A stretch of DNA of 64,000 bases, from NCBI GenBank assembly GCA_013398615.1, contig VZSR01001479.1:17756717-17820716 (forward strand), written 5' to 3'. Source of the DNA: Brachypodius melanocephalos. Taxonomy: Eukaryota; Chordata; Aves; Passeriformes; Pycnonotidae. This document shows, piece after piece, positions 35,776 to 48,100 of the stretch; the first letter of the stretch is position 1; each line of letters opens with the position of its first letter. The translations under genes were made by a program, and so were the position numbers. The notes under the pieces are model-generated. The model saw nothing but the letters and a program-made list of their open reading frames with translations. It had not been told where the DNA came from and did no database searches.

Positions 35776-38643
35776 GAAACTTCTTGTTGAAGAAATTGTG
35801 TGGGAGACCTTGTGCTTTCCCTGATAAAGGATCCAGCCTAGTGTAATGAGTATTACTAGGTCACTGGGAGGACAGTGCTAGTGTTTGCTGTGGGGCATGG
35901 CAATCCCAGCAGGTTCTCATGGCTGGCCTGACCCCATGTCTAGCTAAGGTAGGGCAGCTCCTGCGTCTCCAGCTGCCCTTTCCCGTTGTGTCCTTCCTCT
36001 CTGCCTCTGGGTGTTTCAGACAGTGCAGCATGGCCTGCAGAGCTGTGGGGATATGAGGCAGGGTTCAAGGAGACTGAGGGCTCCATGTGTTTGGGCGGTT
36101 TGGAAGTGAAAGACCTGCAGCCATAATATGGGCTACTGGCAAGACTTTGCTGAAAGCCTCCTCTGGGAATCAGGAATTTGCACCAAGGGTGCTGGCTTCT
36201 GCCTCAAGGCAGTGCTTTACTGCTTAAATGCCACCACTGCCAAGGAGGGGACTAGCAGACACTATTTTAATAAACACCAAGGAGGCTTTCTGTCTCAGTC
36301 TCCTACTGCCTGCTCATCACTTCTGTCCCTTGTGTTATTCCTCAGGGGCTGGATTTCCCCAGCAGCAAAGCAGGTTGCTGATGAGTGGAGTAACCCCCCA
36401 TGTTGTAGCACCTCTTTTCCCAGGCCCTTGGGGTGTTGTGGGGTGTGAGCTGTTGCAGTGAGCGTTACCACAGGAATGCACCGGGCAGCCTTTGCTAACC
36501 TGTGTTGGATACCAAACAGAAAACAGACCCCGAGGGCACTGCTGTTTCCTGTACTGTGATTCCCTTTGTGGAAGGCTGCTGAACGTGTGACTGGGCTGTT
36601 GGACTGGAAATTGCAAGGATGAGCAGCAAAGTGGCTGTTCCACACTGTTTGCTGCTGAAGACTGCCATAGCTATGGGAGCAAATGGATACAGTGAGCTCC
36701 TGGACTGAACAGCTGACTCCCTGAATATCCCCATCACTATCCTTAATCTCTCTGTGCCCAGTTCCCTTGTGCAGCTGCTAACCAGCCTGCCAGGGGGGCA
36801 CAAGCATCTGTCTCTTTCCAAATGAGAGGCCTGTACAAGGCTGAGAGGAAAGGCAGTGATCTGAATCCCTCCAGTCTAAGCACTTGCACTCCGGAGAGGA
36901 GAGGTGACGTGTCTGTTTCCCTTTTTTCTCACCTCCCTTTCTGGAGGTGTGATGCAGGCTCCCACAAGGTGCCACAGTACCTCTTTCAGCTGTCTGCCTT
37001 TGGAGAGGAGCATTAGGTCGGGAGCAGGGTTTTCTCCCTGGGAAGCTGCATCGACTCATGTCCCCGTAGGCCACCATCACTGTGGCCAAGAGCCAAAAAA
37101 ATGATCCAGAATGATCCAGTTTGTGACCAGTGTGCTGCTAAACAGTGTCATTTCTGTGCAGTGGGAACAAGGTTATACAAGGTCTGGGGCGGAGTTACTG
37201 GGAATGCACTTGGGATGCTGAAGTGAATGGAGTGAACACTCTCTGGGTGCTCCTGAGGGAGGAGGAGAGCAGAGGCTGTGTCCTGGGAGGGAACAGCGAT
37301 TGCAAGCCAAAGTCTTGCTTGAACACTCTTAATTCATCTTTAGGATTCTAGGATAGCCTTTAGGTGTGGAACAGGCATGGGATTGCACTGCTGAATGAAC
37401 CCTGCTGAGCTCCCTGCTGTTGGTCAGTGTGGCTCCAATCTCATTTCCCCACTGCTGCTGTGGGGATGCTTCTTGCTTTTCCAGTATGTTGAGTCTTTCC
37501 CTGCCACAGAAAAGAGTAAGTATTTCAAGAGAAGTGTAGACGCTTGTCTTTATGCCTCAGGTGGTTTTTTTTCTGCTCCCTCTGTCAAGCTCCCTCAGCT
37601 GCCAGGCACCCTCTGGACTCGTGCTCAGAAGCTCAGCGAGGGAAGTGCGGAGAGAGCACAAAGGGGAGCAAAGCTGAGGAGTCTTCCCATTTCCCAAGAG
37701 GGCTTTGATTGAGGTGCCAGGATCAAGTAGTGAAGTGTATCTGTAGGACCTTTTGTTGCCCCTGTCAGGCACTTCAGAGCCCTCTGTGTGACACCGACTA
37801 AGCTGCCAAGCTGTGTCGCAGCAGGTGACAGCTGCTCCTGCTGCCTTGCTCCCTCTTTGTCTGCCAACGGGATCTCCTTAAACACGTCGGTGCATTTGCA
37901 GTGTGATGAGCAAGGCTTGCAGAGTGAAGTCAAACAGCTTGATGTGAAGCTCGGGCTCAGCTCTTAGATGGAAATTGTAGCTCTGTGTACACATAATGCC
38001 TTTTGCATTTTGCCCAGGAGCAATACGGTAGCGATAAAAATATCCCTTAGGTAGCAATTCTCCTGACATTAGTCCCTAACCTGCCTGGAAACATCCTGAT
38101 CTGCAATGCTTCTGGCCCAAGGTAATTTAGCAGAAGCTTGTGACTGCACTGAGCTCCAAGCACATCCGAGCTTTGCTCAGTGAAGCAGTGTTTGTGGAAT
38201 CTCAGACTTCATTACCTTGAGGTTTGCTGGATTTTTATCTGAACTTTTGTGGGCTGGAAATCTTGCAGGCCCAGACACGTGGGATCACAAAATCAATTCA
38301 TCTGTCTATTAAATAGGTGTAATTCCCATCAACTGCAGTGAAAGTTGTTACCATTTTGCAGCAGAAGGTGGAATTCTATCCGTGCGTATTTGACACAGAA
38401 AACCCATCATGGTCTTCCACTGGGCCTTTTTCCAAGGTCAGTGCACTTCCTAAGTGCCTGTGACCACTGTTTCACTCAGTCTACAGTGGACACTGTCTCC
38501 CACCACCCTGCTTTACTGTTAAGTGTGATGGGGTGGAGAGCAAAGGCTCTACTGCAAGTTTCTTTTGTTCCTTTGTTTGTACATGGGTTTTGAGTATTAA
38601 GTGGTTTAGTTTCTGGAAGTTTCCATTCTGTGAACGCTTGGAG

Positions 38644-38687
38644 TTTGTTTTTGGGGGGTTTTTTTTGATTTTTTTTTTGTTTTTTCT
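38644..38687. repeat. T/G-rich low-complexity tract
   Basis: T runs separated by short G runs within intron 1. Confidence 0.85.
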
Positions 38688-38689
38688 GG

Positions 38690-41600
38690 ATTATATTAAG
38701 CATTAAAACTGTTGAAATTAATTCCTGCTGGAAGACCTCTCTATCCCCCCCAAGGCAGCTCCAATCCCACCTCCTCTGTCCTTCACTTCAGAGAAGAACA
38801 GCAATGTTCTCAAAGCTGTGTGATTGCTGCTGAACAGCTGAGATCGTGTTGGTGCCCTGCCTGTCCCTTTGAAATCCTTCTAGTAGAGGAATAACCTTCA
38901 AGCCCACGTTGGCATGGCACTTGGACTGTGTGCACAGTTATAACACATCCACTTATTTCCATGGCTTAAACACTGGTCCTGGGTTGTCTGGGTGTGGACT
39001 GTAGTAGTCTTGCTGTATAAAGTATAGGCATGAATTTCGTTGCAGATCGATCAGCCTAAAAGCTCAATCAGCCCAGCATTGGCTCTGTCCTTGCTATTTA
39101 AGAGTGGGACAAGGCTGACATTAAGGAGTGGCTGAAACAGGCACTTGGCCAGGGCAGATGGGGATGATGAGGGCTGTGGCCTTCATGCTCACTTCATTCC
39201 TGTCAAAGCTCTCAAAGTTAGGGCTGGCAGTGGCTGCTGTGGGAAAAACCCTCTCTTCAGGGGAACAGGAGAAGTGGGCTTTGCTCTCCAGGGTCTTCTG
39301 TGCTCTCCAGCTTGTTCCTGCCATGTCTGCAACAGGAATAGCCAAGGCTTAGACCTTGTTGGAGCTGAATTTCTGGGTAGGCTGAAGCAGAAGGGGACCA
39401 GCCTTGTCTTTACTTTACTATTGTTCACAGATACTTGTAAGGTTGGAGGTGAAAAAAGAGCAGTCTGGCACTGCTGACAGCTTTTTCCAAGCACTGTTTT
39501 AGCTATGACCTGTCCCATATGTGGACTTCATGTGAGCTGCAGGCAGCTGTGCGGTGTTTCTGACCTGTGTGGGAGTTTGGCTGTTCTTTAAAACAGACTG
39601 GGTTTGGCTTGGCTGCTTCTCACAATTTGTAAAATATGAGGGAGGTTTCAAAGTAACCATGTGCCAGAGCTAATGAGAGTGAAATCTTTCCTACCTTGAT
39701 AGTGCACACTTCTCTGGTCTCATCTGACTTAGGACTGCTAAGACCTGTACCAACACTGTTTTGGGGATTCAGGGTTTGAGCAAGCCTTTTGCTGCCATCA
39801 GCCAGGGCACAAGCCTAGGGCAGTGCCACTGTCCTGTGCCATGGACCCAGAGCTGACACCTGGCCATAGGAAACCTGCTGTTCTTCCATGGGTGCTCTGT
39901 GAAAAGTCTTCAGGTGACAGATACAGAATATGCTGAAAAGCGTTTCACTGCAGTTGGTTGTTAGTGTGTATTTGCTTTATTGAAGATTTGCTGGAGGATT
40001 TTAGGAATAGTGAAGTTCAAGGACTGAAAATCTGCATATTTCCAAAGCTGAGGTCACCTGTGCATTGTGAGACATTGTGTCCTGTCTAGCACAGTGGCAA
40101 GGTGTAATCGACAGCTGTATCAGTATAAAGCCAGTGCATTTTTACTTACCTCAAAGCTGCTTCTTAAAGAGCATTGTTAGTGTGAACAAAATCAAATGCA
40201 TGCCTGTACCACTCTGGAAAGGAATGGAACACCAAGTTTCAATTTGTTTGTGTTCGTGAAAGACCAGAATCACTTTTTTTTTTCTATTTCCCGTGAGTCA
40301 TGGCCAAATTCCAACTTAGGTTATTATATTCTGTTCCCTAATTCCCTCTGAAGCTTCAAATCAGTTTAGATTGCTTTTCCCTTTCTAGCCTGAGCAATTA
40401 GATAATGTTCTGAGCCGTGTTAACCATCTGTGTTCCACCTCAGAGGAAGCTGTGTTCTGTTTCTCATGAAAGCAGCCCCTCTTCCCAAACCTGTGTACAT
40501 ATGAAGTATTTTGGATATGACGAATGACAGCAAAATGTGAGGCAAAGTGACCACGTCTCACAGTTGGGGTATTTGGCATCTCCACTCTGCTGAGGCCAAG
40601 CAGCAGAAGGTGCTGGATTCTCTCCTGGCTCTGCAGTGTGTCCCAGCTGCCCAGGATGGTTTGATCAGAGTCACAGGCTCTGTAGCAGTGCTGGTGGGAA
40701 AGGAGGGGCTGTTGTGGTTCAGGGGTGGAAATGGCATTTGGGGTAACAGGCTGCAGAGGAGACAAGAGATAAAGGCAATGTTGAAGGGGAGTGCAGTGCT
40801 CATGACATGGGCAATTCTGAGCTGCAGTATGGGGAGGGGGAGGTGCTTGAGGCAGTTCTTCCTAATGGCTCCACACTGCATAGATGCATCTAATTTTCCT
40901 TGTTGCACTTTCCAGCAGAGCAGCTGGTGATGCTAATCCTTTGCCCTTATTGCTCATGTGTAGCAAGGATTAGCAGAGCTTCCTGCAATGAAGCACACCC
41001 CCTCCAACTTCTCCCGTGTAAAACTGAAGATGATGAAGGGGCATTTGGCTTGATGCTTTGCACAGGGCAGGGACAGGAGGTGTGCTACACTGCTCTGTAG
41101 TGCCACATGTTTTGTATTCCTTTTGAGTCTCAAGTGAGTCAGTGTAAGTGGCTTCTCAGGAGTTAAAAGTGAGTAATGAGTGGAGTCCCACAGGTGAAGA
41201 GGGGTGTTTGTTTATTTTCTCATGCTCCCACCCCATGGAGTCTGGAGTGGCTGTTGTCCTTCTTGCTGTGGTGCAGTTTGCTTCCCATCATCACTTAAAG
41301 CCCTCTAAAGAGAAAGGATGTGTGTCTTGCTTGCTGTGGTGGTGTATCAGGCACTACCAAGGTTATTGGTAATCACAACTATTACTCCAATACCTGATGT
41401 GAGCTCAGGTCCTCTTGCTATGTGCCTTCAAGTGATAAAAAAGAAAAGATGTCATGCCTCCTGTAAGCCAGGTGCTTTGGGTGCTGTTCCAGCCTGTCTT
41501 AACCCTCTCTCTGTAGGGACAACTGGGGCTGAATGCCAAAGCAAGTTCCTGATGCAAACATGGAAGCAGCTGTGGAGATGCTTTTCTGGGGACATTTTAA

Positions 41601-44600
41601 AGCTTGGTTGAGCTCATCACAGTGGAGCAGCCTGTAGGGAAGGCTTGCAGATGACCTGGCAGTACTGTGGGACTCTGCGTGAGATGTGTGTGGTTCCTTG
41701 AATTTTTTCTGTAGCTTCTCTAAGTTTTACTGTTGGCCTGTTTGCCTGTGGAAAGTGTTGGCATATCTGTATGCACATATTCGGGGAAAACCAGTATTGC
41801 TTTTATCCTTTTGACATTAACCAGAGAGAACTGGCACCAAGAAAAAGCCATGTGGGCAAACGCAGTAAATAAGAGTGAAGCCTGGTGAACAGTTGCACAA
41901 AAAAAAATCTGCAGTGCTTGGACATCCTGTTGATTTTGGAGTCTGCCAGGGAGCTGCTGTTGCGAGCTGTGTGTGTAAAGGCAGGATAGCCCAAATCACT
42001 TTATATCGTATATAAATAGTACATGTGCTGTATATAAATGGTACCCACACTGCCCCAAATACAAGGATATGTGATGTGAACTCGGTCATGTGAAGTATCT
42101 GGAGGGCTGTTTGCATGTATGGACACTGGGAGGGAGGGAGGTGCCCTGGCTGCATCTGCTGGGCTGGGTCGGAAGCTGGAACTCAAGCAGTTAAAGGAAT
42201 TTTCCTTCTCTAGTAGTAGTTGTTCTTCAAGAGACTTTCCAAACACTTCTCCATCTTTGTGCACTTGGAAGTAGCTGTACTGCAGAACACTTCAGCAGCC
42301 TCATTTCTCATGCTGAAGAATTTTGAAGCTGGTTTGTGTTTTTGCAGAGCTGCTGAGCTGGTGGCTGTGGATGCATGCCTGGTAGCTGCTGGTGCTGCAG
42401 GGGAATTGAACCTGCACAGCCTCAGGAGTGAAATTGCTCTACACCTCTAAACTAGTGACTGGAGAACTTTGGGAGTATGGGAGTAGGACCCTGTGGTTTT
42501 TCAGCTTTCTTTCAGCTGTCTTTTAGGTCTCAGAGGTTATCTCACCTGTTTGTTGCCTGCCCCAGGCAGCAGTTGCTGTGTAAAAGTTATGGGGTCAGAG
42601 CTGTGCTGCTTTAGCTGTGTTTGGTATTTCTCACTGCATTGAAAGTGTTTCTGGGATGCTCAAGAGTTCTGGTTACCCAAATTCAACCTTAAATTGAATG
42701 CATGATTATCACCAGAAGCAAGAAAATACTTGGCAGTGTCTTGGAAACAGATGATATTTGGCTTAATTAATGGGGGGCAGTCTGTCCCCACATACATTTG
42801 CCTCTGCTTCCTCATCCTTCCTATCAGTATCAGCTTAGGTTTGTTTTTAATTATTTTTTTAAGTGTTCCACAGAACAGTAAAACCCACATCAGATTACTG
42901 AGGATATTAATCCTTCACACTTCTCTAGCACATTACATTTCATCCGATAACAGAGGTTTGCTTTACAAACATTTATTACAAAGCTTCATAACCCCCCTGT
43001 GGGGAAGGTAATAACCACAGTAAGACTTAGCATTTATATGATTTTTGCATCTTGAAAAAGTTGTATAAACATTTACAAGCCTTAAAGTACCATGCATGGC
43101 ATGGTGGTGCAGTTATTCAAATAACACATGGTGAGACAAAAATGCACCAAAGAGGGGAGAACCTGCTTGCCCAAGGTCACACAAGGCAATTACTGAGTAT
43201 TCGTTATAGGTTTTTCTTGGTTTGGGGTTGTTTTTTTCCTCACTCTCTGTCTTCCTTGGTGTCATGGCTGAGCAGGGATGTATGACAGTGGTAGAGGGTG
43301 AAGACCATAATCTGAAGACCATTAGGTCCATGGAAGTGAGCAAAAGTACAGGATGCTGTGTCTCCTGGATGGAGTTGGGGTAGTTTGAGATTGATAGGGT
43401 CCTGGAGAGCTCACATCAGTGCTTGATGGTGACTGCTGGTTTGGAACATTGCTGCTGCAAATGAAATCCTTTGAAGTGTAGTGAGCAGCTCCCCAGCTAC
43501 CTCAGATGACTTTTTGCTTCCTCTGTGGCAGGCATCAACACAGAAAGCACATATCAGCACAGAATGCTGATAACAGCCTATTGTTCCCCACATGTTTTAG
43601 GATATTATCAAACAGGGAGAAAAGTTTGGAGGCATGGTGGTTGTAAGCTACGACAGAGTGGCTCATTTTTGGGTGTCTGCTTGTGGCCCTGTGAAAGGAG
43701 CAGCAGTCCTGGTTGTACCCACTGCAGGAGCAAGACATGACTTGTTATTTTCTGCCTTAGCCAGTTTCCTAAGGTTGTCCAGGCTAACTTCTGTCCTGCC
43801 AGATGAGGATTAGCAAAAGTAGTTTGCAAGACTCAAAATGGTTTTTGGTCATTTCCCCCAAATATATACCAAGCAAACCTCCATCACGCTGGGCTTTGAA
43901 ATGCCCCGAGGCAGGTGTGCTGCCCATCTCAGTGAAACAGACTGTGCTGCCTTGGTGGGTGGTGACATGCCTTGTGGGACAAAATCTGGGAAACAGCTTC
44001 ACAGTCCCTGTCAGCCATCAGTCTTGTGCACTGCTGGAGAGCTCTGCTCCTCTGGGGCATAACCAGATCCAGAGTCTTTACCTTCAGTGCAAAATTGGAG
44101 TAGACTGAAACTGGAGGCAAAACTAGATTTTAGAAAGTAAACCAATTCCTTGCCTGATGGGCAGAACAAAGGATTTGCTCATCTAGGGAATCGAAACTCT
44201 GGTAAATTCACATTTTCAGAAGCTGTACATCCTACCCTCAGCAGACCTTTGGTCTTTTAAATGAGAATCCCACTCCCTTGTTTTGTATTCATTTGTCCCA
44301 GGATGTTCTGCAGCAGGTCTTTTAAGAAAGGAGGCTGGTTTTGAGACTTTGCTTTGTGTGAGTTTGTTTTTCTCCTGTCCACTTCAGAGACCAAGGGACC
44401 ATTTCATGCTCCAGGGGATGGACTGCTCTGTGTCATTCCACATGCAGCTGAAGGACCAGGAGTGTTTTAAATAAACTGAAATTTCTTACTAATATCAAGA
44501 AAACATCAAATGGAGCTGAGGATAAGTGATTTCAAAATATACTGAGGTCTTAGCCTGCCCTTGGCCTCGCTTAAGTAGGCCAAAGCTTTTTCCCTTGCAG

Positions 44601-45120
44601 AAGAGAGCTTGAGAACAAAAGTCTTTAAAGAGCTTTCCTCTTCAGAGATGCTTCAGCTTTGAGGCTGGTGCCTGTCAGCATTTTAGTCTCTCATAGCTTT
44701 ATTTCCTTGGTGTCAAAGATCATCTTACTTCCTTTGCAAAGCTGTCAGCCAGACCCTGGCTGCTTTGATAGGGCTGCATTAGTCCCCGAGTCCCCTGTTG
44801 AACAAGCTGCTCAACAATGTTTGCACAAATGCATGATCTTGGGTAGAGAATTAATCCCTGTTCTTACCCTCTGTGCAGTCAGCCAGCTGAGAAATTATTT
44901 TAAACACTCTCCCATGTGGATTAGTGCTTTCCCAATTTCCTCTGCAAGTCTCTGGTGTTTCATACGATCTTTTGACTCTGCACAGATGCAGAGTAATAAA
45001 TTCATAACCTTGCTTTGTGGAACTTTGGCTGCTAAGTTTAATGCTGTTGGTCTCTCACTGGGGAACAGCCAAGCCACCATCGGCCTGCCTCACTTCTCCT
45101 TCCCTGTGTTTCAGCTGTAA
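38690..45120. other. Intron 1 segment, no gene seen
   Basis: Intronic DNA. The only recognisable element is the MIR-like relic at 42950-43200. Several open frames of 100-127 codons exist on both strands without domain signatures. Confidence 0.5.
42950..43200 (+). mobile_element. MIR-like SINE relic, interrupted
   Basis: The block at 43145-43200 contains cttgcccaaggtcacaca followed by attactgagta, a close match to the most conserved part of MIR/CORE-SINEs as I remember it. About 100 bases upstream, 42961-43015 (tttacaaacatttatta, then ccccctgtggggaaggtaat) resembles the preceding part of the same element. The roughly 100 bases between them do not match and may be an insertion or decay. The longer two-part agreement makes this the strongest of the four SINE relics. 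Confidence 0.6.
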
Positions 45121-45125
45121 TCACC

Positions 45126-45146
45126 TTTTTTTTTTTTTTTTTTTTT
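45126..45146. repeat. 21-base T run
   Basis: Uninterrupted poly-T within intron 1. Confidence 0.95.
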
Positions 45147-48100
45147 GCAAAACTCTTTGCTAATCCATTTTAATTTTTCTCCCTCTTCTTCCCCCGGTGT
45201 GATTGTCTGAGCGGCTGCAGCTGTTTGTCAGAATGAACTCCATCAATATAGCCAGGATGTGGCATTGCCAGAATTACCCTTATTTTGCAGGGTTTGGGGG
45301 ATGCTCCTGAGGCCAACATCTGGCACTTGTGGTTGAGGAGAGCTCTTTATGGTAATGACCCAAAGTTCATCCCATCTGCTGGAACAGCCTTCCAGTAGTG
45401 TGTTAGTTAATCACAGTAGTTCCAGTTAATTAATCACATGTATATCCAGGGTGCAGCCCCATCTTACTGGGAATAGCTGCAGGTGGAAGGGGCACTACTG
45501 TTATGATCCCACTTCTCACATGAAAACACTGTCATGACACACCAAAATAATGTTAGGGTCCGATTATTAAAAGATGCCTCTGCCCAAATTAAGGTGCAAG
45601 CAAGACCGTATGTCAAAGTCAACAGTATGGATCTTATTTAACAGTAAATGTGAGGTAGAGAGAGAGGTAGAAAGGGGCAGGGGGGAGGGGAGGGTGTTAG
45701 AGAGAGACAGATACCTTATAGTCACCACCACATGGGTTCCTGCTGGTCTTTCTGGTGGTGGGAGTCCCCAGGTGTTCTTCTGGAGGTGCCACTTTTATAC
45801 AGTCCAGGTCACAGGTATCCAGGAGATGCATGTGCCATTCCCACAACTTGGGGTGGCATGTCTGTAAGAAGCTGTTTCCTTTTCTCACAGTTTGCCATAA
45901 TGGGAATTTTTGTCCAGATAGGCTACTCAGATCCACCTCACCAGGCCTGGCATCTTCCTGTTGTTGCCATCTGCACTTTTCCCCCAGTGTGCATGGTGGA
46001 ATTTTGTCCATTGTGCCAGTTGCAAACCTTTCACCTCCATCTAGGCCTAAAATTAACACCCTCCTCTTTCCCATCTGAGCCAGTTGTGGTGGTTTATCTT
46101 TAGGAAACGTCCTTCTTTGACAGTGCTCTGAGAGTGCATTCTTTAAGTCCTGACTGCTACTGAAGGCCAGGAGTGGTAGCTCAGAACTGAAGAGGCTGGA
46201 AGTGGACTTGTGTTTTATTGCCTCTTAAAATGCCTGGAGATGCCACTTGTCCACTGGGCATTTACTCCCTTATCACTTTCTGAGCAATAACAAACAGAAA
46301 ATTGGAGTAAGGAGTACCTGCCCAGGTGGCCAGATGTGCTGCACAGCTGGAGAGGAGTAGAAGGATATTCTATTAAAGGGAAACAGTGCAAACTGTTGTT
46401 ATGGTGTCAAGAATATTTCAGTGCATGAGCTGCATGAGGTGAGTGTGGAGTGACAGAAAATGCTCCCTGTGCAGAGCCTTGCAGAGGCAAGGAAGGGTTC
46501 CCCATGTTCTGCCAAAGCCATGGGCAGGGCGTAACCAGGGTCCAAAAGGGTTGTACAAGACCTTCTTCTAGATTTTGTGTGCGTGGGGAGATAAAGTAGC
46601 AGTTCCTGCAGCTGGATTTTGCCACCTTAATGTCAGTCACAGAAATATAATGGGCTGAGTCTCAGATGTGCACCTCTGCCCTCTCGTGTGTGCCTGGGGG
46701 ATGCTGGTTGTGAGCAAGGCTGTGAGTATTGCACACCCCTGTCACTTCTGGACAGAAGGACCAGTGTTCTGCCCTCTCTCATGATCCTAAAGTCCTTGGG
46801 TGCCTTTGCCTGTGAAAACACCCTTTGACATGATGTCCTGCCTGTCAGCTTCAGAGCAGTGACTCTGTGTTTTGTGGAAATGCCCAGGTCTGGTGGTGAG
46901 GATGAACTCAACTTTGCACACAGACTGGGAATTCAGTATTTTTTCAATGTTATGTGAAAAATGCAGCTTACCTTCTACAGATTTACAATGCATAGTCCTC
47001 CCTCAAAGAATGAATTTGCACAGAATTTGCCAGTCAATATATTAATGGACTTGAATTAAGATTAATTTTTTTAAGTATCCTCAGTAAGGAATTCAATGTT
47101 TGTCAGTCTGTTTCTTTGTCTGGAATTAATAGTGTAATAACATAGGCTCTTCAAACAAGGCATGTAATTGGAATTCATTGAAGTCTTATGTCTAGGCTAA
47201 ATTTGAAGAAAATAGGTTGTAATTAAACTAAGTTATTAACAGTTTCTATATCTAATTATTGTGACTATGTGGTTCTCCTCTGGTTCAGGTGGGAAATTAT
47301 TACCCCAAACTCAAACCCATTGAGGACTTCAAATGAGCACTAATTCAGAGAGGAGATACGCACAGTTAAAACACCCCAAATAATATCAAGTCTTTTCAGT
47401 TATGGTGATTCACACCAGCAACATTATGACTAAGATGTATTACTGCCATGGGCTCCAGCTGAGATGGAACTGAGATTTAAAGATACCATGTATTTTCCCT
47501 CTTATTCTGAACCCTTGGCATAATGAGCAGAAGAGAAATGAATGCTCCCTTACCCTGCTATATATGGGATTTTTTTTTCCCAGTGTAATATTCAATTAAT
47601 TTTCTGAATAAGCTGTTCTTGCCCCAGGGAATAATTGCAAGATTTCTGTGCTGTTTGTAACTCTTCAAATAGCTTTGTGCACTGCTACCTTTTAGCTCTG
47701 TTTTCACCTGGATGCAGGTCTCGCAGTGATGTATGAGGTGGCTTCTGTGTTCACATCTGCAACACGTTACATGCGTCTGGCACTTCTTATGGGGAAGGAT
47801 TTTTATTCTACCCTCTGCCCCTCCTTCCACTCCCCTTTGTCTTAATTAAGAGAAGAAGGCAGAGAAAACAGAGTTGACAGAGATGAATATCCTCTGTGAA
47901 TCAAAGGTTGTGGAAATGGTTCTTTGGGTTAGTTACCTTCCTGATGAGAGTAGGAGACTTGTACAAAATTTCCATTGAACTATTCTTTTCCATCCCCAGA
48001 AAAATGCCAAGGAACTTGGGCAAGAGTATTTTAAATGGCATCTATCTAGCATTCCTTTGTTGCCTATTTTGTTACAGCTAATTAAAAGAGAAAAGCCTTT

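Larger units (their letters stand above)
29700..38640. other. Intron 1 segment, no gene seen
   Basis: Intronic DNA without recognised exons. It holds a TA tract at 30053-30064, a 17-base sequence (ggtggtgcttctcaagt) repeated at about 31573 and 31999, a CpG-bearing block at 33421-33500, a 180-codon open frame at 35194-35736 with no recognisable domain, a near-duplicate of about 25 bases at 35726-35775 and a CpG-bearing block at 37880-38065. Confidence 0.5.

Noticed and set aside
45400..45445. HNF1-like site (gttaattaatcac)
   Set aside because: A single short AT-rich match is expected by chance in this much intron.
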